In this document: one piece after another, positions 18,157 to 26,867 of the stretch
Numbering within the stretch: position 1 is the stretch's first letter
Layout of the letters: every line of letters begins with the position of its first letter
NCBI GenBank assembly: GCA_014653715.1
Contig: JACWEB010000007.1
Span: forward strand, 1 to 41,592
Direction: 5' to 3'
Length of the DNA: 41,592 nucleotides
Source: Pelagibacterales bacterium SAG-MED31
Lineage (GTDB): Bacteria > Pseudomonadota > Alphaproteobacteria > HIMB59 > GCA-002718135
Made by a program: the position numbers and the translations under genes
Notes under the pieces: model-generated
What the model saw: the letters and a program-made list of their open reading frames with translations, nothing else
Databases searched by the model: none
What the model was told of the DNA's origin: nothing

Positions 18157-19434
18157 ATGGAAAAAATAAAAGATGTAAATGCAAGAGAAATTTTAGATAG
18201 TAGGGGAAACCCTACTGTGGAATGTGATATAGAATTAACAGATGGATCATTTGGAAGAGCGTCAGTGCCAAGTGGTGCTTCTACTGGAATTCACGAAGCT
18301 TTAGAATTACGTGATGGAGATGCAACAAGATATCTTGGGAAAGGTGTTAAAAAAGCTGTTAAAAATATTAATGAACTGATTAAACAGAATGTTGTTGGTA
18401 AAGAGTTTATTAACTACAATGCTTTTGATAAAGCGCTATTAATCTTAGATGGAACAGAAAATAAGTCGAAAATTGGCGCAAATTCTACTCTTGCGGCTAG
18501 TTTAGCTTTTGCAAAAAGCTTAGCTGATAGTAGTTCTTCTACCTTTTATGAATACATTTCAGAGAGTGATAATTTTTTATTACCTGTACCGATGATGAAT
18601 ATTATAAATGGAGGATCTCATGCTGATAATGATGTAGATATTCAAGAATTCATGATTGCTCCAGTTGGAGCAACTTCCTTTTCTGAGTCTTTAAGATATG
18701 GATGTGAGGTTTTTCATTCCTTAAAATCTTTATTAAAATCTAAAAATCTTAATACTAATGTTGGTGATGAAGGAGGATTTGCTCCTAATATTAATAGTTC
18801 AGCTGAGGTAATAGAAATTATTTTAACCGCTATAGAAAAAGCTGGATTAAAAATAAATGATGATATACTTCTATCACTCGACGTTGCTTCAACAGAATTT
18901 TATAAAAATAAAAAATATGAATTTAAAGGAGAGGGAAAAACTCTCACTTCTGAAGATATGGTAAGCTACATTGAAAATTTATCAAATAATTTTCCTATTT
19001 ACTCAATTGAGGATGGAATGTCTGAAGATGATTGGGAAGGATGGATAGAATTAACTAAAAGAATTGGAAACAAAGTTCAGTTAGTAGGTGATGATCTTTT
19101 TGTTACAAATATCAAAAGATTAAAAATCGGAATAGAAAAAAAAGCAGGTAATGCTATTTTAGTAAAATTAAATCAAATTGGAACCTTGTCAGAAACTGTC
19201 GATGCTATAAATCTAGGAAAAAAAAATAATTTTTCTTCAATAATTTCTCATAGATCTGGAGAAACAGAAGACACAACAATTGCTGATTTATCTGTAGCAG
19301 TTTCAGCTGGTCAAATTAAAACTGGATCACTGTCAAGAACTGATAGAACTGCAAAATATAATCAGCTATTAAGGATTGAGGAAATGCTTGGTTCAAATGC
19401 GAAATATGCAGGAAAGTCGATTCTAAGATATTGA
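18157..19434 (+). CDS. eno: Enolase
   Basis: 425 residues. It converts 2-phosphoglycerate to phosphoenolpyruvate in glycolysis. The signatures are [35 protein letters not shown], the metal ligands in [14 protein letters not shown] and GDDLFVTN, catalytic [11 protein letters not shown] and SHRSGETED. The start at 18157 follows a GAAGAG purine block by a few bases. It sits in the pyrG-kdsA-eno-ftsB order common in proteobacteria. Confidence 0.97.
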   Translation: MEKIKDVNAREILDSRGNPTVECDIELTDGSFGRASVPSGASTGIHEALELRDGDATRYLGKGVKKAVKNINELIKQNVVGKEFINYNAFDKALLILDGTENKSKIGANSTLAASLAFAKSLADSSSSTFYEYISESDNFLLPVPMMNIINGGSHADNDVDIQEFMIAPVGATSFSESLRYGCEVFHSLKSLLKSKNLNTNVGDEGGFAPNINSSAEVIEIILTAIEKAGLKINDDILLSLDVASTEFYKNKKYEFKGEGKTLTSEDMVSYIENLSNNFPIYSIEDGMSEDDWEGWIELTKRIGNKVQLVGDDLFVTNIKRLKIGIEKKAGNAILVKLNQIGTLSETVDAINLGKKNNFSSIISHRSGETEDTTIADLSVAVSAGQIKTGSLSRTDRTAKYNQLLRIEEMLGSNAKYAGKSILRY

Positions 19435-19470
19435 CATAAACGTATAGGATCTGATTAACTGAAGAAAATT

Positions 19471-19785
19471 ATGAATAAATCAGTGATACTAAAGAATAAA
19501 ATAATTTTATATCTTTCCTTTCTAATAACATTTTTTATTTTTATTTATCTTGTTTATTTTTTAATTAATGGCCAGAGGGGGCTTTTAAAATATATAAATC
19601 TAAAAACAGAATTCCAAGAACTTAATCAAACGTTAGCTAATTTGAAATCAGAAAATAGTTACTATCTTGATCGTACAAAAAGGTTACAGCCCAATACTGT
19701 AGATTTAGATTTTTTAGATGAACAAGCAAGAAAAAAGCTTGGTTTAATTGACAAAAATGAAATTGTAATTATTTTAAATAAATAA
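19471..19785 (+). CDS. ftsB: Cell division protein FtsB/DivIC family
   Basis: 104 residues. A short cytosolic start, one membrane helix at about 10-33 (IILYLSFLITFFIFIYLVYF), then a coiled coil (LKTEFQELNQTLANLKSENSYY split over heptads) and a short C-terminal part with LDEQARKKLGLID. FtsB family proteins link early and late divisome parts together with FtsL and FtsQ. Identification rests on topology, the EQAR-LG motif and the position right after eno. Confidence 0.87.
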   Translation: MNKSVILKNKIILYLSFLITFFIFIYLVYFLINGQRGLLKYINLKTEFQELNQTLANLKSENSYYLDRTKRLQPNTVDLDFLDEQARKKLGLIDKNEIVIILNK

Positions 19786-19789
19786 ATAA

Positions 19790-19817
19790 TTGACAAAAAT
19801 TTACAATTTAATATTAA
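19790..19817 (+). promoter_or_regulatory. Predicted promoter of the pdh cluster
   Basis: A perfect -35 TTGACA at 19790-19795 is followed after 16 bases by TATTAA at 19812-19817. It starts directly after the ftsB stop and would give a leader of roughly 15 bases before pdhA. The perfect -35 stands out in this AT-rich window; the -10 matches at four of six positions. It overlaps the direct repeats listed separately. Confidence 0.55.
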
Positions 19818-19838
19818 AAAATTTACAAAAATTTACAA
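19791..19838 (+). repeat. Three phased AATTTACAA repeats in the pdhA leader
   Basis: AATTTACAA occurs at 19798-19806, 19820-19828 and 19830-19838, the last ending directly at the pdhA ATG. Start-to-start distances are 22 and 10 bp, close to two turns and one turn of the helix. The first and last belong to a longer 16-base repeat (19791-19806 and 19823-19838, one mismatch) 32 bp apart. A binding site for a regulator is a reasonable guess; no known regulator is recognised. Confidence 0.6.
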
Positions 19839-20801
19839 ATGAAAAAATTATCTAAAACTGATCACTTAAAAATATTTTCATATATGATGAAAATTAGAAG
19901 ATTTGAGGAAAGATCTGCACAACTTTACGGAATGGGCCATATTGGTGGTTTCTGCCATTTGTATATTGGTCAAGAGGCTGTAGTTGTTGGCGTTCTGATG
20001 ACAATTAAAAAAAATGACTCAGTGGTTACTACTTATAGAGATCATGGCCATATGATTGCTAGAGGCTTAGATCCAAAAAAAATTATGGCTGAGTTAACAG
20101 GAAGGGCTGATGGATATTCAGCTGGTAAAGGTGGTTCAATGCATATGTTTTCTAAAGAAAATAATTTTTATGGAGGTCATGGTATAGTGGGCGCTCAAGT
20201 TCCTATTGGAACCGGTATTGCTTTTACTCATAAATACAATGGCGACAAAAATATTTGTCGAACTTATATTGGTGATGGCGCAATGAACAACGGTCAAGTT
20301 TTTGAAGCCTTTAATCTTGCCGCTTTATGGAAACTTCCTGTTTTATACATAATTGAAAATAATAAATATGGTATGGGTACAGCTGTAGACAGAGCTGCTG
20401 CTGGTTCACATTTGTACAAAAGGGGTGAAGCTTTTGGGATAAAAGGTGAAATAATCGATGGAATGAATGTGTATTCAGTAATTAAAGCTGCTGCAAAAGC
20501 TGGAGAGTTTGTAAGATCAGGTAAAGGCCCTTATATTTTAGAAGTTCAGACTTATCGCTATAGAGGTCATTCAATGTCTGATCCTGCAAAATATAGAACT
20601 AAAGCTGAATTAGAAGAATATAAAAATTCGGACCCAATAGAAATTGTTAGAGAAGAAATTTTAAAAAAGAAGATTGCAACCAAATCTGAATTAGATAAAT
20701 TAGGAAAAAAAATAATACAAGAGATTAAATCTGCTGCTGACTTTGCTCTTGAAAGTAAATTTCCTTCTAGTGAAGAACTATATACAAATGTTTACTTATA
20801 A
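19839..20801 (+). CDS. pdhA: Pyruvate dehydrogenase E1 component, alpha subunit
   Basis: 320 residues. With PdhB it decarboxylates pyruvate using thiamine diphosphate. The cofactor motif runs from GDGAMNNGQVFEAFN to IENNKYGMGT, and the regulatory-loop region YRGHSMSDPAKYR is conserved. N-terminal MMKIRRFEER and GGFCHLYIGQEA are typical of the two-subunit E1 of alphaproteobacteria and mitochondria. The stop is immediately followed by the pdhB ATG. Confidence 0.97.
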   Translation: MKKLSKTDHLKIFSYMMKIRRFEERSAQLYGMGHIGGFCHLYIGQEAVVVGVLMTIKKNDSVVTTYRDHGHMIARGLDPKKIMAELTGRADGYSAGKGGSMHMFSKENNFYGGHGIVGAQVPIGTGIAFTHKYNGDKNICRTYIGDGAMNNGQVFEAFNLAALWKLPVLYIIENNKYGMGTAVDRAAAGSHLYKRGEAFGIKGEIIDGMNVYSVIKAAAKAGEFVRSGKGPYILEVQTYRYRGHSMSDPAKYRTKAELEEYKNSDPIEIVREEILKKKIATKSELDKLGKKIIQEIKSAADFALESKFPSSEELYTNVYL

Positions 20802-22169
20802 ATGAGTACAGAAATTTTAATGCCAGCTTTATCACCCACAATGACAGAGGGAAATTTAACTAAATGGCTGGTTAGTGAGGGGCAAGAAATAAAAGCAGGA
20901 GATGTAATAGCAGAAATAGAAACAGATAAAGCAACTATGGAAGTAGAAGCAGTAGATGAAGGTTTTGTTAAAAAATTACTTTATAAAGAAGGTGATACAA
21001 ACATACCTGTCAATAAGCCAATAGCATTAATTTCAGAACAAAAAAATTTATCTCAAGATAAACAAGATAAAGAAGATGATAAGATAGAAGACTCTATAAA
21101 ATTTGAAAATAAAAAGGTGACTCAAAATACAGAAAATATTGAGGAAAATAAGTCAATTTCTCCTGAAGTTAATAAAGTTTTTAGTAAAGATCAAATTACT
21201 ATTAGGCAGGCAATTAGAGATACTATTGCTGAAGAGATGAGAAAAGAAAAAAAAGTTTTTATACTTGGTGAGGAAGTTGCAGAATATGAAGGGGCTTATA
21301 AAGTTACCCAAGGTCTATTAGAAGAGTTTGGCCAAAAAAGAGTCATTGACACACCTATTTCAGAGCATGGATTTACTGGTTTAGCTATAGGTGCTGCTTT
21401 TAAAGGTTTAATACCTATAGTTGAGTTTATGACTTTTAATTTTTCTATGCAAGCGATTGATCAAATTATCAATTCAGCGGCAAAGACTCTCTATATGTCA
21501 GGTGGACAAATTAATTGCCCTATAGTATTTAGGGGACCGAATGGGGCCGCAGCTCAGGTTGCTGCACAACATAGTCAAGATTTTTCATCTTGGTATTCAC
21601 ATGTACCTGGTTTAAAAGTTGTTGCACCTTCTACACCTCTAAATGCTAAGGGACTTCTGCGTGAAGCTATTAGAGATCCAAACCCTGTAATATTTCTCGA
21701 AAATGAAATTTTATACGGTTTAAAAGGTGAAGTTGTGTCAGATAAAAATTTTACTATACCTTTTGGTAAGGCAAATATTACAAGAGATGGTAAAGATACT
21801 ACAATTATTACATACTCAATAATGCTTCATAAATCATTAGAGGCTGCTACTATTTTAAAGGAAAAACATAATTTAGATGTTGAAGTCATTGATCTTCAGA
21901 GCTTAAGACCAATAGACTCAGAAACTATAATAAACTCTGTTAAAAAGACTAATAGAGTAGTTACGGTAGAAGAGTCTTGGCCATTTGCGAGTATTGGATC
22001 AGAGATCGTTAATTTAATTCAAAAAAATGCTTTTGATTATTTGGACGCTCCAATAATTAAGGTCAATAGCGCAGATGTTCCAATGCCCTACTCAAGTAAA
22101 TTAGAGGATTTATACTTACCTCAAGTAGATGATATTGTAAAAGCTGTTAAAGAAGTTAATTATATATAA
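20802..22169 (+). CDS. pdhB: Pyruvate dehydrogenase E1 component, beta subunit, with N-terminal lipoyl domain
   Basis: 455 residues. Residues 1-79 are a lipoyl domain ([13 protein letters not shown]; lipoyl lysine K43 in ETDKATME), an arrangement characteristic of alphaproteobacterial PdhB. A charged linker covers about 80-125, and the transketolase-like E1-beta domain fills the rest ([39 protein letters not shown]). It supplies the second half of the E1 active site. The lipoyl domain would need modification by the LipA encoded two genes downstream. Confidence 0.96.
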   Translation: MSTEILMPALSPTMTEGNLTKWLVSEGQEIKAGDVIAEIETDKATMEVEAVDEGFVKKLLYKEGDTNIPVNKPIALISEQKNLSQDKQDKEDDKIEDSIKFENKKVTQNTENIEENKSISPEVNKVFSKDQITIRQAIRDTIAEEMRKEKKVFILGEEVAEYEGAYKVTQGLLEEFGQKRVIDTPISEHGFTGLAIGAAFKGLIPIVEFMTFNFSMQAIDQIINSAAKTLYMSGGQINCPIVFRGPNGAAAQVAAQHSQDFSSWYSHVPGLKVVAPSTPLNAKGLLREAIRDPNPVIFLENEILYGLKGEVVSDKNFTIPFGKANITRDGKDTTIITYSIMLHKSLEAATILKEKHNLDVEVIDLQSLRPIDSETIINSVKKTNRVVTVEESWPFASIGSEIVNLIQKNAFDYLDAPIIKVNSADVPMPYSSKLEDLYLPQVDDIVKAVKEVNYI

Positions 22170-22172
22170 GCT

Positions 22173-23402
22173 ATGTCTTCTAAAATTTTAATGCCGGCTT
22201 TATCGCCCACCATGACTGAAGGAACAATCAACAAATGGTTGGTCAAAATAGGAGATCAGGTTAAAGCTGGAGATATTATTGCTGAAATAGAAACTGATAA
22301 AGCCACTATGGAAGTGGAGGCAGTAGATGAGGGAAAAATCACTCATCTTCGTGATGAAAATCCCAATATTAAAGTTTCTGTAAATAGTGTGATTGCTATT
22401 ATAAATGGCAATGAAAATGACTCACTTGCTAAAAAACCACATAAAGATAAAAAAAACATAGCTAAAAAAGAAACCCCAACTCAAGATACTTTAGAATTAA
22501 ATGAAAAAAATGATCTTAAAACAAATATTATTCTTGATAAAAAAAATGCCAGAATGAAAGCATCTCCATTAGTAAAAAAAATCGCTTTGGATAAAAATAT
22601 TGATTTAACGAAAATGAATGGATCGGGCCCAGATGGAAGAATTATAAAAAGAGATATTATTTCAGATACTGGTACTGAAGCATCTATAATTCATGATATC
22701 AATCAAGATTTTGTTGTACCAAGTATGATGCGTAAAGTAATTGCTAAACGCACTTTAGAGGCAAAACAACAAATACCACATTTTTATTTAACTATAGAAT
22801 CCAATGTCGATAAATTGATTGAATTAAGAAAGAAAATTAATGAAAATAATTCAGTCAAAATATCATTTAATGATCTTATTGTTAAGGCACTGGGAATGGC
22901 GATGCAAAAAAACCCAAATACAAACGTATATTGGAAAAATGATAAAATTTATAATTTGAAAGATATTGATATTTCAGTTGCTGTTGCTATTGAAGAAGGG
23001 CTTATTACTCCAATTATTAGAGAAGTTAATAATAAAGGTCTTAATGAAATATCTAATGAGATTAAAGAATTAGCAAAGTTAGCAAAAACAAATTCTTTAA
23101 CCCCAAAACAGTATACCGGAGGATCTATTACTGTCTCAAACTTAGGAATGTTTGGTATTAGTGAATTTGCTGCAATTATAAGTCCTCCACAAGCATCAAT
23201 TTTAGCGGTTGGTAAGATTATTAAAAAACCTATAGTAATAAAAGATGTAATTAAAGTAGGAAGCACTCTTAAATGTACACTTTCAGCTGATCATAGAGTT
23301 TTAGATGGCGCTGTTGCAGGTAAGTTTCTAAAAGATTTTAATGATATAATTGAGAGTCCTTTTGAAATATGGATGAAAAGTAATGACATGGAAATTATAT
23401 AA
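22173..23402 (+). CDS. pdhC: Pyruvate dehydrogenase E2 component (dihydrolipoamide acetyltransferase)
   Basis: 409 residues. One lipoyl domain (1-80, lipoyl lysine K43), a linker, an E3/E1-binding domain near 128-165 ([29 protein letters not shown]), then the catalytic domain with ADHRVLDGA supplying the active-site histidine. It passes the acetyl group to CoA. The E3-binding domain implies a dihydrolipoamide dehydrogenase partner, yet lpd, often the next gene, is missing here; lipA follows after two bases. Confidence 0.96.
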   Translation: MSSKILMPALSPTMTEGTINKWLVKIGDQVKAGDIIAEIETDKATMEVEAVDEGKITHLRDENPNIKVSVNSVIAIINGNENDSLAKKPHKDKKNIAKKETPTQDTLELNEKNDLKTNIILDKKNARMKASPLVKKIALDKNIDLTKMNGSGPDGRIIKRDIISDTGTEASIIHDINQDFVVPSMMRKVIAKRTLEAKQQIPHFYLTIESNVDKLIELRKKINENNSVKISFNDLIVKALGMAMQKNPNTNVYWKNDKIYNLKDIDISVAVAIEEGLITPIIREVNNKGLNEISNEIKELAKLAKTNSLTPKQYTGGSITVSNLGMFGISEFAAIISPPQASILAVGKIIKKPIVIKDVIKVGSTLKCTLSADHRVLDGAVAGKFLKDFNDIIESPFEIWMKSNDMEII

Positions 23403-23404
23403 AA

Positions 23405-24331
23405 ATGACTGAAGTTAGACATCCTGAGAAAATTAACAGAGCCTCCAATCCAATACCAAAAAAACCACCATGGATTAGGGTAAAAGCACCAACATCAAAA
23501 TTCTTTAAATCTACAAATAAAATAATTAGAGATAAAAAAATCATTACTGTATGCGAAGAAGCCGCATGCCCTAATATTGCGGAATGTTGGCAAAAAAAAC
23601 ATGCTACTTTTATGATTTTAGGGGATATTTGTACGAGAGCATGTGCATTTTGTAATATTAAAACAGGCAAGCCTGGATTTATTGATTTAGAAGAACCTAA
23701 AAAAATAGCAGAAGCAGTTAATGAATTAGGGCTTGAGCATGTGGTGATAACAAGTGTTGATAGAGATGATTTAATTGATGGAGGTGCTAATCACTTTACA
23801 AAAGTTATTAGAGCAATAAGAAAACAAAACCATAATTGCACTATTGAAATTTTAACTCCTGATTTTCATAAAAAGCCTGAGGCATTAGATATTATGTCTT
23901 CTGATTTACCTGATGTTTTTAATCATAACTTAGAAACTGTACCAAGGTTGTATTTAAGTATTAGGCCTGGATCTAGATATTTTGTAAGCCTTAAACTATT
24001 GGCAGATATAAAAAAAATTAATCCAAAAATATTCACGAAATCTGGATTAATGGTTGGTTTAGGTGAAACTAAAGATGAAATATATCAAGTAATGGATGAC
24101 TTACGAGCGGCAGATGTCGATTTTATTACAATTGGTCAATATTTACCCCCAACTCCAAAACATGCAAAGCTTGAAAAGTTTATTACTCCCAGGGAATTTG
24201 ATGAGTACAAGCAAATGGCTAAAGCAAAAGGTTTTTTGATGGTTGCTTCATCGCCACTTACAAGATCAAGTTATCATGCTTCAGAGGATTTTAGAATTAT
24301 GCAAAAAAATAGGGCTTTAAAAAATATTTAA
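23405..24331 (+). CDS. lipA: Lipoyl synthase LipA
   Basis: 308 residues, radical SAM enzyme that inserts two sulfurs into protein-bound octanoyl chains. The auxiliary cluster cysteines are C50, C55 and C61 ([12 protein letters not shown]), the radical SAM cysteines C76, C80 and C83 (CTRACAFC), and the C-terminal RSSYHA serine is present. It serves the lipoyl domains of PdhB and PdhC encoded just upstream. Its stop shares a base with the coq10 start (TAATG). Confidence 0.97.
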   Translation: MTEVRHPEKINRASNPIPKKPPWIRVKAPTSKFFKSTNKIIRDKKIITVCEEAACPNIAECWQKKHATFMILGDICTRACAFCNIKTGKPGFIDLEEPKKIAEAVNELGLEHVVITSVDRDDLIDGGANHFTKVIRAIRKQNHNCTIEILTPDFHKKPEALDIMSSDLPDVFNHNLETVPRLYLSIRPGSRYFVSLKLLADIKKINPKIFTKSGLMVGLGETKDEIYQVMDDLRAADVDFITIGQYLPPTPKHAKLEKFITPREFDEYKQMAKAKGFLMVASSPLTRSSYHASEDFRIMQKNRALKNI

Positions 24332-24768
24332 TGAAAAATTCAAAAAGAGAGGAAGTAATTTTTCATTCAGCGACAAAACTTTTCAATATAGTAATAGATA
24401 TAGAGACCTACCCAGAATATATTCCTTGGTGCACCAAAATGGTTATAAATCAGAGAAATAAAAATGAAATTTTTGCTGATATGTATGTTAAGTATAAATT
24501 TATTTTAGTTCAAAAATTTGGATCTCATGTAAAATTTGATAAAAATAATTTGATGATAACAACAAGTTATATCGAGGGTCCTCTAAAAAATTTGACTACC
24601 AAATGGCATTTTCAAGAAATAAATAAAAAAAAATCAAAAATTATTTTTGATGTAAATTTTGAATTTAAACATTATCTTCATCAAAAAATTGCAGAAACTT
24701 TTTATCCTTTAATTGAAAATAAGATGATATATTCATTTAAAAAAAGAGCAGATGATATTTTAGATTAA
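24331..24768 (+). CDS. Coq10/RatA-type START-domain protein
   Basis: 145 residues, polyketide cyclase/START fold. Visible signatures are the N-terminal LFNIVIDIETYPEYIPWC and the middle EGPLKNLTTKWHFQEI. In mitochondria and alphaproteobacteria members bind ubiquinone and help respiration (Coq10); the E. coli relative is RatA/PasT. Standing right after lipA is the common alphaproteobacterial order, which favours a Coq10 role. The last nine bases overlap the cinA 3' end on the other strand. Confidence 0.88.
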   Translation: MKNSKREEVIFHSATKLFNIVIDIETYPEYIPWCTKMVINQRNKNEIFADMYVKYKFILVQKFGSHVKFDKNNLMITTSYIEGPLKNLTTKWHFQEINKKKSKIIFDVNFEFKHYLHQKIAETFYPLIENKMIYSFKKRADDILD

Positions 24769-25224
24769 CTTTAATAAGTATTTAAAAATATAATTCACAC
24801 AATCTTTTTGTATATTCATTCTAGAACCTTTAAAATTTTTTTTAAGAACTTTTAATTTTCCATCTATCTTTATTCCAATGTAGATTAAGCCTATAGGCTT
24901 TTTTTTACTTCCACCACTGGGACCTGCTATACCCGTCGTTGATATACAAATATTAGTTTTAGTTTTTAAAAATAATCCTTCTACCATCTCCTTAGCTGTT
25001 TCTTTACTTACTGCACCATAATTTTGTATGGTTATTTTTTTTACATTAAGATCTTTTATCTTTAATTCATTAGAATAGGTTATGTATCCACCATGATAAA
25101 CCTTAGATGAGTTTTTATTTTTTGTAATACAATAAGCCAAAAGCCCCCCAGTACATGACTCCGTTGTTGAAATAGTAATTTTTTCTTTTATTAATTTACT
25201 TATAATTTTTTTATATAAATACAT
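24760..25224 (-). CDS. pncC: CinA C-terminal-type nicotinamide-nucleotide amidase
   Basis: 154 residues, only the CinA C-terminal domain. It deamidates nicotinamide mononucleotide, recycling NAD by-products. STTESCTGGLLAYCIT holds the probable catalytic serine, and YGAVSKETAKEMVEG and TTGIAGPSGG follow. It overlaps pgpA by 14 bases at its start. The N-terminal MoaB-like domain of full CinA is absent, as usual in this gene neighbourhood. Confidence 0.93.
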   Translation of the reverse strand: MYLYKKIISKLIKEKITISTTESCTGGLLAYCITKNKNSSKVYHGGYITYSNELKIKDLNVKKITIQNYGAVSKETAKEMVEGLFLKTKTNICISTTGIAGPSGGSKKKPIGLIYIGIKIDGKLKVLKKNFKGSRMNIQKDCVNYIFKYLLKLI

Positions 25225-25684
25225 TTAAAATTATTAATGTTATTACTGTATATAAGCCAGCAATTATATCGTCAAGAATTACCCCATAGCCATTTTTATA
25301 GTGTTTATCAAAATAGTTAGCCGGATAAATTTTTACAATATCAAAAAACCTAAATATAATAAATATTAATGAATATGTTAAAATATTATTATTTATAAAT
25401 ATTAAATCATAGAATAAGAATATAGTAAAGATGCCAAGTAATTCATCAATAACAATTTTTTTTGAGTCATATGAGTCAGTAATTGTAGAAAAATAATTTA
25501 TAAAAAAGTTTGATATAAAAAAACAAAAGATAAATATTATTGCAATAATCATAAATTGTAATCTTAACAATTCAAATAAAATATACATTATTGATAAAGA
25601 CACTATACTTCCCCATGTACCTGGTGCATATTTAATATAACCAACAAAAAAAATTGATACAAAAATTTTAGTAAAGTTTTTCAT
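25211..25684 (-). CDS. pgpA: Phosphatidylglycerophosphatase A
   Basis: 157 residues, integral membrane protein with about four hydrophobic helices. It dephosphorylates phosphatidylglycerophosphate in phospholipid synthesis. The family blocks are YAPGTWGSIVSL near residue 18, IVIDELLGIF in the middle and FRFFDIVKIYPANYFDK with GYGVILDDIIAGLY towards the end, which provide the acidic metal-binding residues. It overlaps ispDF by 17 bases upstream and cinA by 14 downstream. Confidence 0.93.
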   Translation of the reverse strand: MKNFTKIFVSIFFVGYIKYAPGTWGSIVSLSIMYILFELLRLQFMIIAIIFIFCFFISNFFINYFSTITDSYDSKKIVIDELLGIFTIFLFYDLIFINNNILTYSLIFIIFRFFDIVKIYPANYFDKHYKNGYGVILDDIIAGLYTVITLIILNVFI

Positions 25685-26807
25685 TTGTAATTTGCACTAT
25701 TGATTCTGCGGCAATTCCAAGACCATCGCCTATAAAACCAATTTTTTCATTGGTTGTTGCCTTTATTGAAATAATGTTTTTAGGTATTTCAAGAATAGCA
25801 GAAATTTTTAAAATCATTTTATTTCTATATTTTTTTATATTTGGTTGTTCACAGATAAAATTAATATCTAAATTAGAAATAAATAATTTTCTTTCTTTAA
25901 GTTTATTTTTTGCAAATTTTAAAAAATACTCAGAATTTTTATTTTTATATTTTTTATCTTTGTTAGAAAAATAATAACCTATATCTTTCATCGATAACGC
26001 CCCAAATATACTGTCACAAATTGCATGAATCCCTACATCTGCATCGGAGTGACCAATTAATTTGTTAAAATTAATTTTTACACCACATAATTTTAATCCG
26101 GATTTTATCTTTTTATCAATTTGATGGATATCATAACCAATACCCGATTTATATATCGGTTTTATAAAAACTTTAAAGTAATTTATATCTTCAGAATATG
26201 TTATTTTAATATTTAATTTTTCACCTTTAATGAATCTTAAATTTTCTTCAGAGAGTAATGCAGAATCATCTTTAGCATTAATTAATTTAGTATTTAAATG
26301 TGCGTTTAAAATTATCTTGAAATTAAAACCTTGAGGTGTTTGAATTAATTTTAAATTTTTATTAAATTCTTTTTTTAAAACTACTTTTCGATCTGGGCTC
26401 AGAACATAAGGTATTGCTGAAGCGTTTTTATTAAGTTTCTTTAATATTTTAGATATTAATCTATTAGAGCAAAAAGGTCTTGCGGCATCATGTATTAAGA
26501 CATTATTTGGTTTATATTTTTTTAATTTTTTAAGAGCATTTAGGGATGATAATTGCCTATTTTTTCCTCCTTCAACATAAATGAGTTTTTCAGAAGGGTT
26601 AATTGTTTTTATTTTTTTAAAAAACTTGTAATATGATTTTTTAATTACAATTACAATTATATCAAAATTATTAGTATCTATACGATCTAAAAAAAAATCT
26701 ATTAGATTTGTCCCATTAATTTCATTAAATTGCTTAGGTAATTTTTTTTTAAACCTTTTGCTAGAACCCCCTGCTAGGATAACGAGTGCATTTTTGTTTT
26801 TTTTCAT
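25668..26807 (-). CDS. ispDF: Bifunctional IspD/IspF, MEP isoprenoid pathway
   Basis: 379 residues. Residues 1-215 are the cytidylyltransferase IspD (LAGGSSKRFKKKLPKQF, HDAARPF, TPQGF). Residues 217-379 are the cyclodiphosphate synthase IspF (GYDIHQI, the metal-binding GHSDADVGIHAICD, DIGYYF and the late ATTNEKIGFIGDGLGIAA). The fusion is usual in alphaproteobacteria; the CDP-ME kinase IspE is not in this window. IspD is lysine-rich and somewhat short. The 60-bp divergent gap to ntrY holds only AT-rich sequence without a clear promoter choice. Confidence 0.96.
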   Translation of the reverse strand: MKKNKNALVILAGGSSKRFKKKLPKQFNEINGTNLIDFFLDRIDTNNFDIIVIVIKKSYYKFFKKIKTINPSEKLIYVEGGKNRQLSSLNALKKLKKYKPNNVLIHDAARPFCSNRLISKILKKLNKNASAIPYVLSPDRKVVLKKEFNKNLKLIQTPQGFNFKIILNAHLNTKLINAKDDSALLSEENLRFIKGEKLNIKITYSEDINYFKVFIKPIYKSGIGYDIHQIDKKIKSGLKLCGVKINFNKLIGHSDADVGIHAICDSIFGALSMKDIGYYFSNKDKKYKNKNSEYFLKFAKNKLKERKLFISNLDINFICEQPNIKKYRNKMILKISAILEIPKNIISIKATTNEKIGFIGDGLGIAAESIVQITNEKLY

Positions 26808-26867
26808 TTATAGGATGATTATATATTAATTATTATAGAATTAAAAAAATAAATAAAGTCTACCGTA

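Noticed and set aside
20802-22330. Recent duplication or gene conversion between the lipoyl domains of pdhB and pdhC
   Set aside because: The proteins are nearly alike over 54 residues, but the codons differ at many synonymous positions, so selection on function explains it better; the arrangement is normal for alphaproteobacteria.
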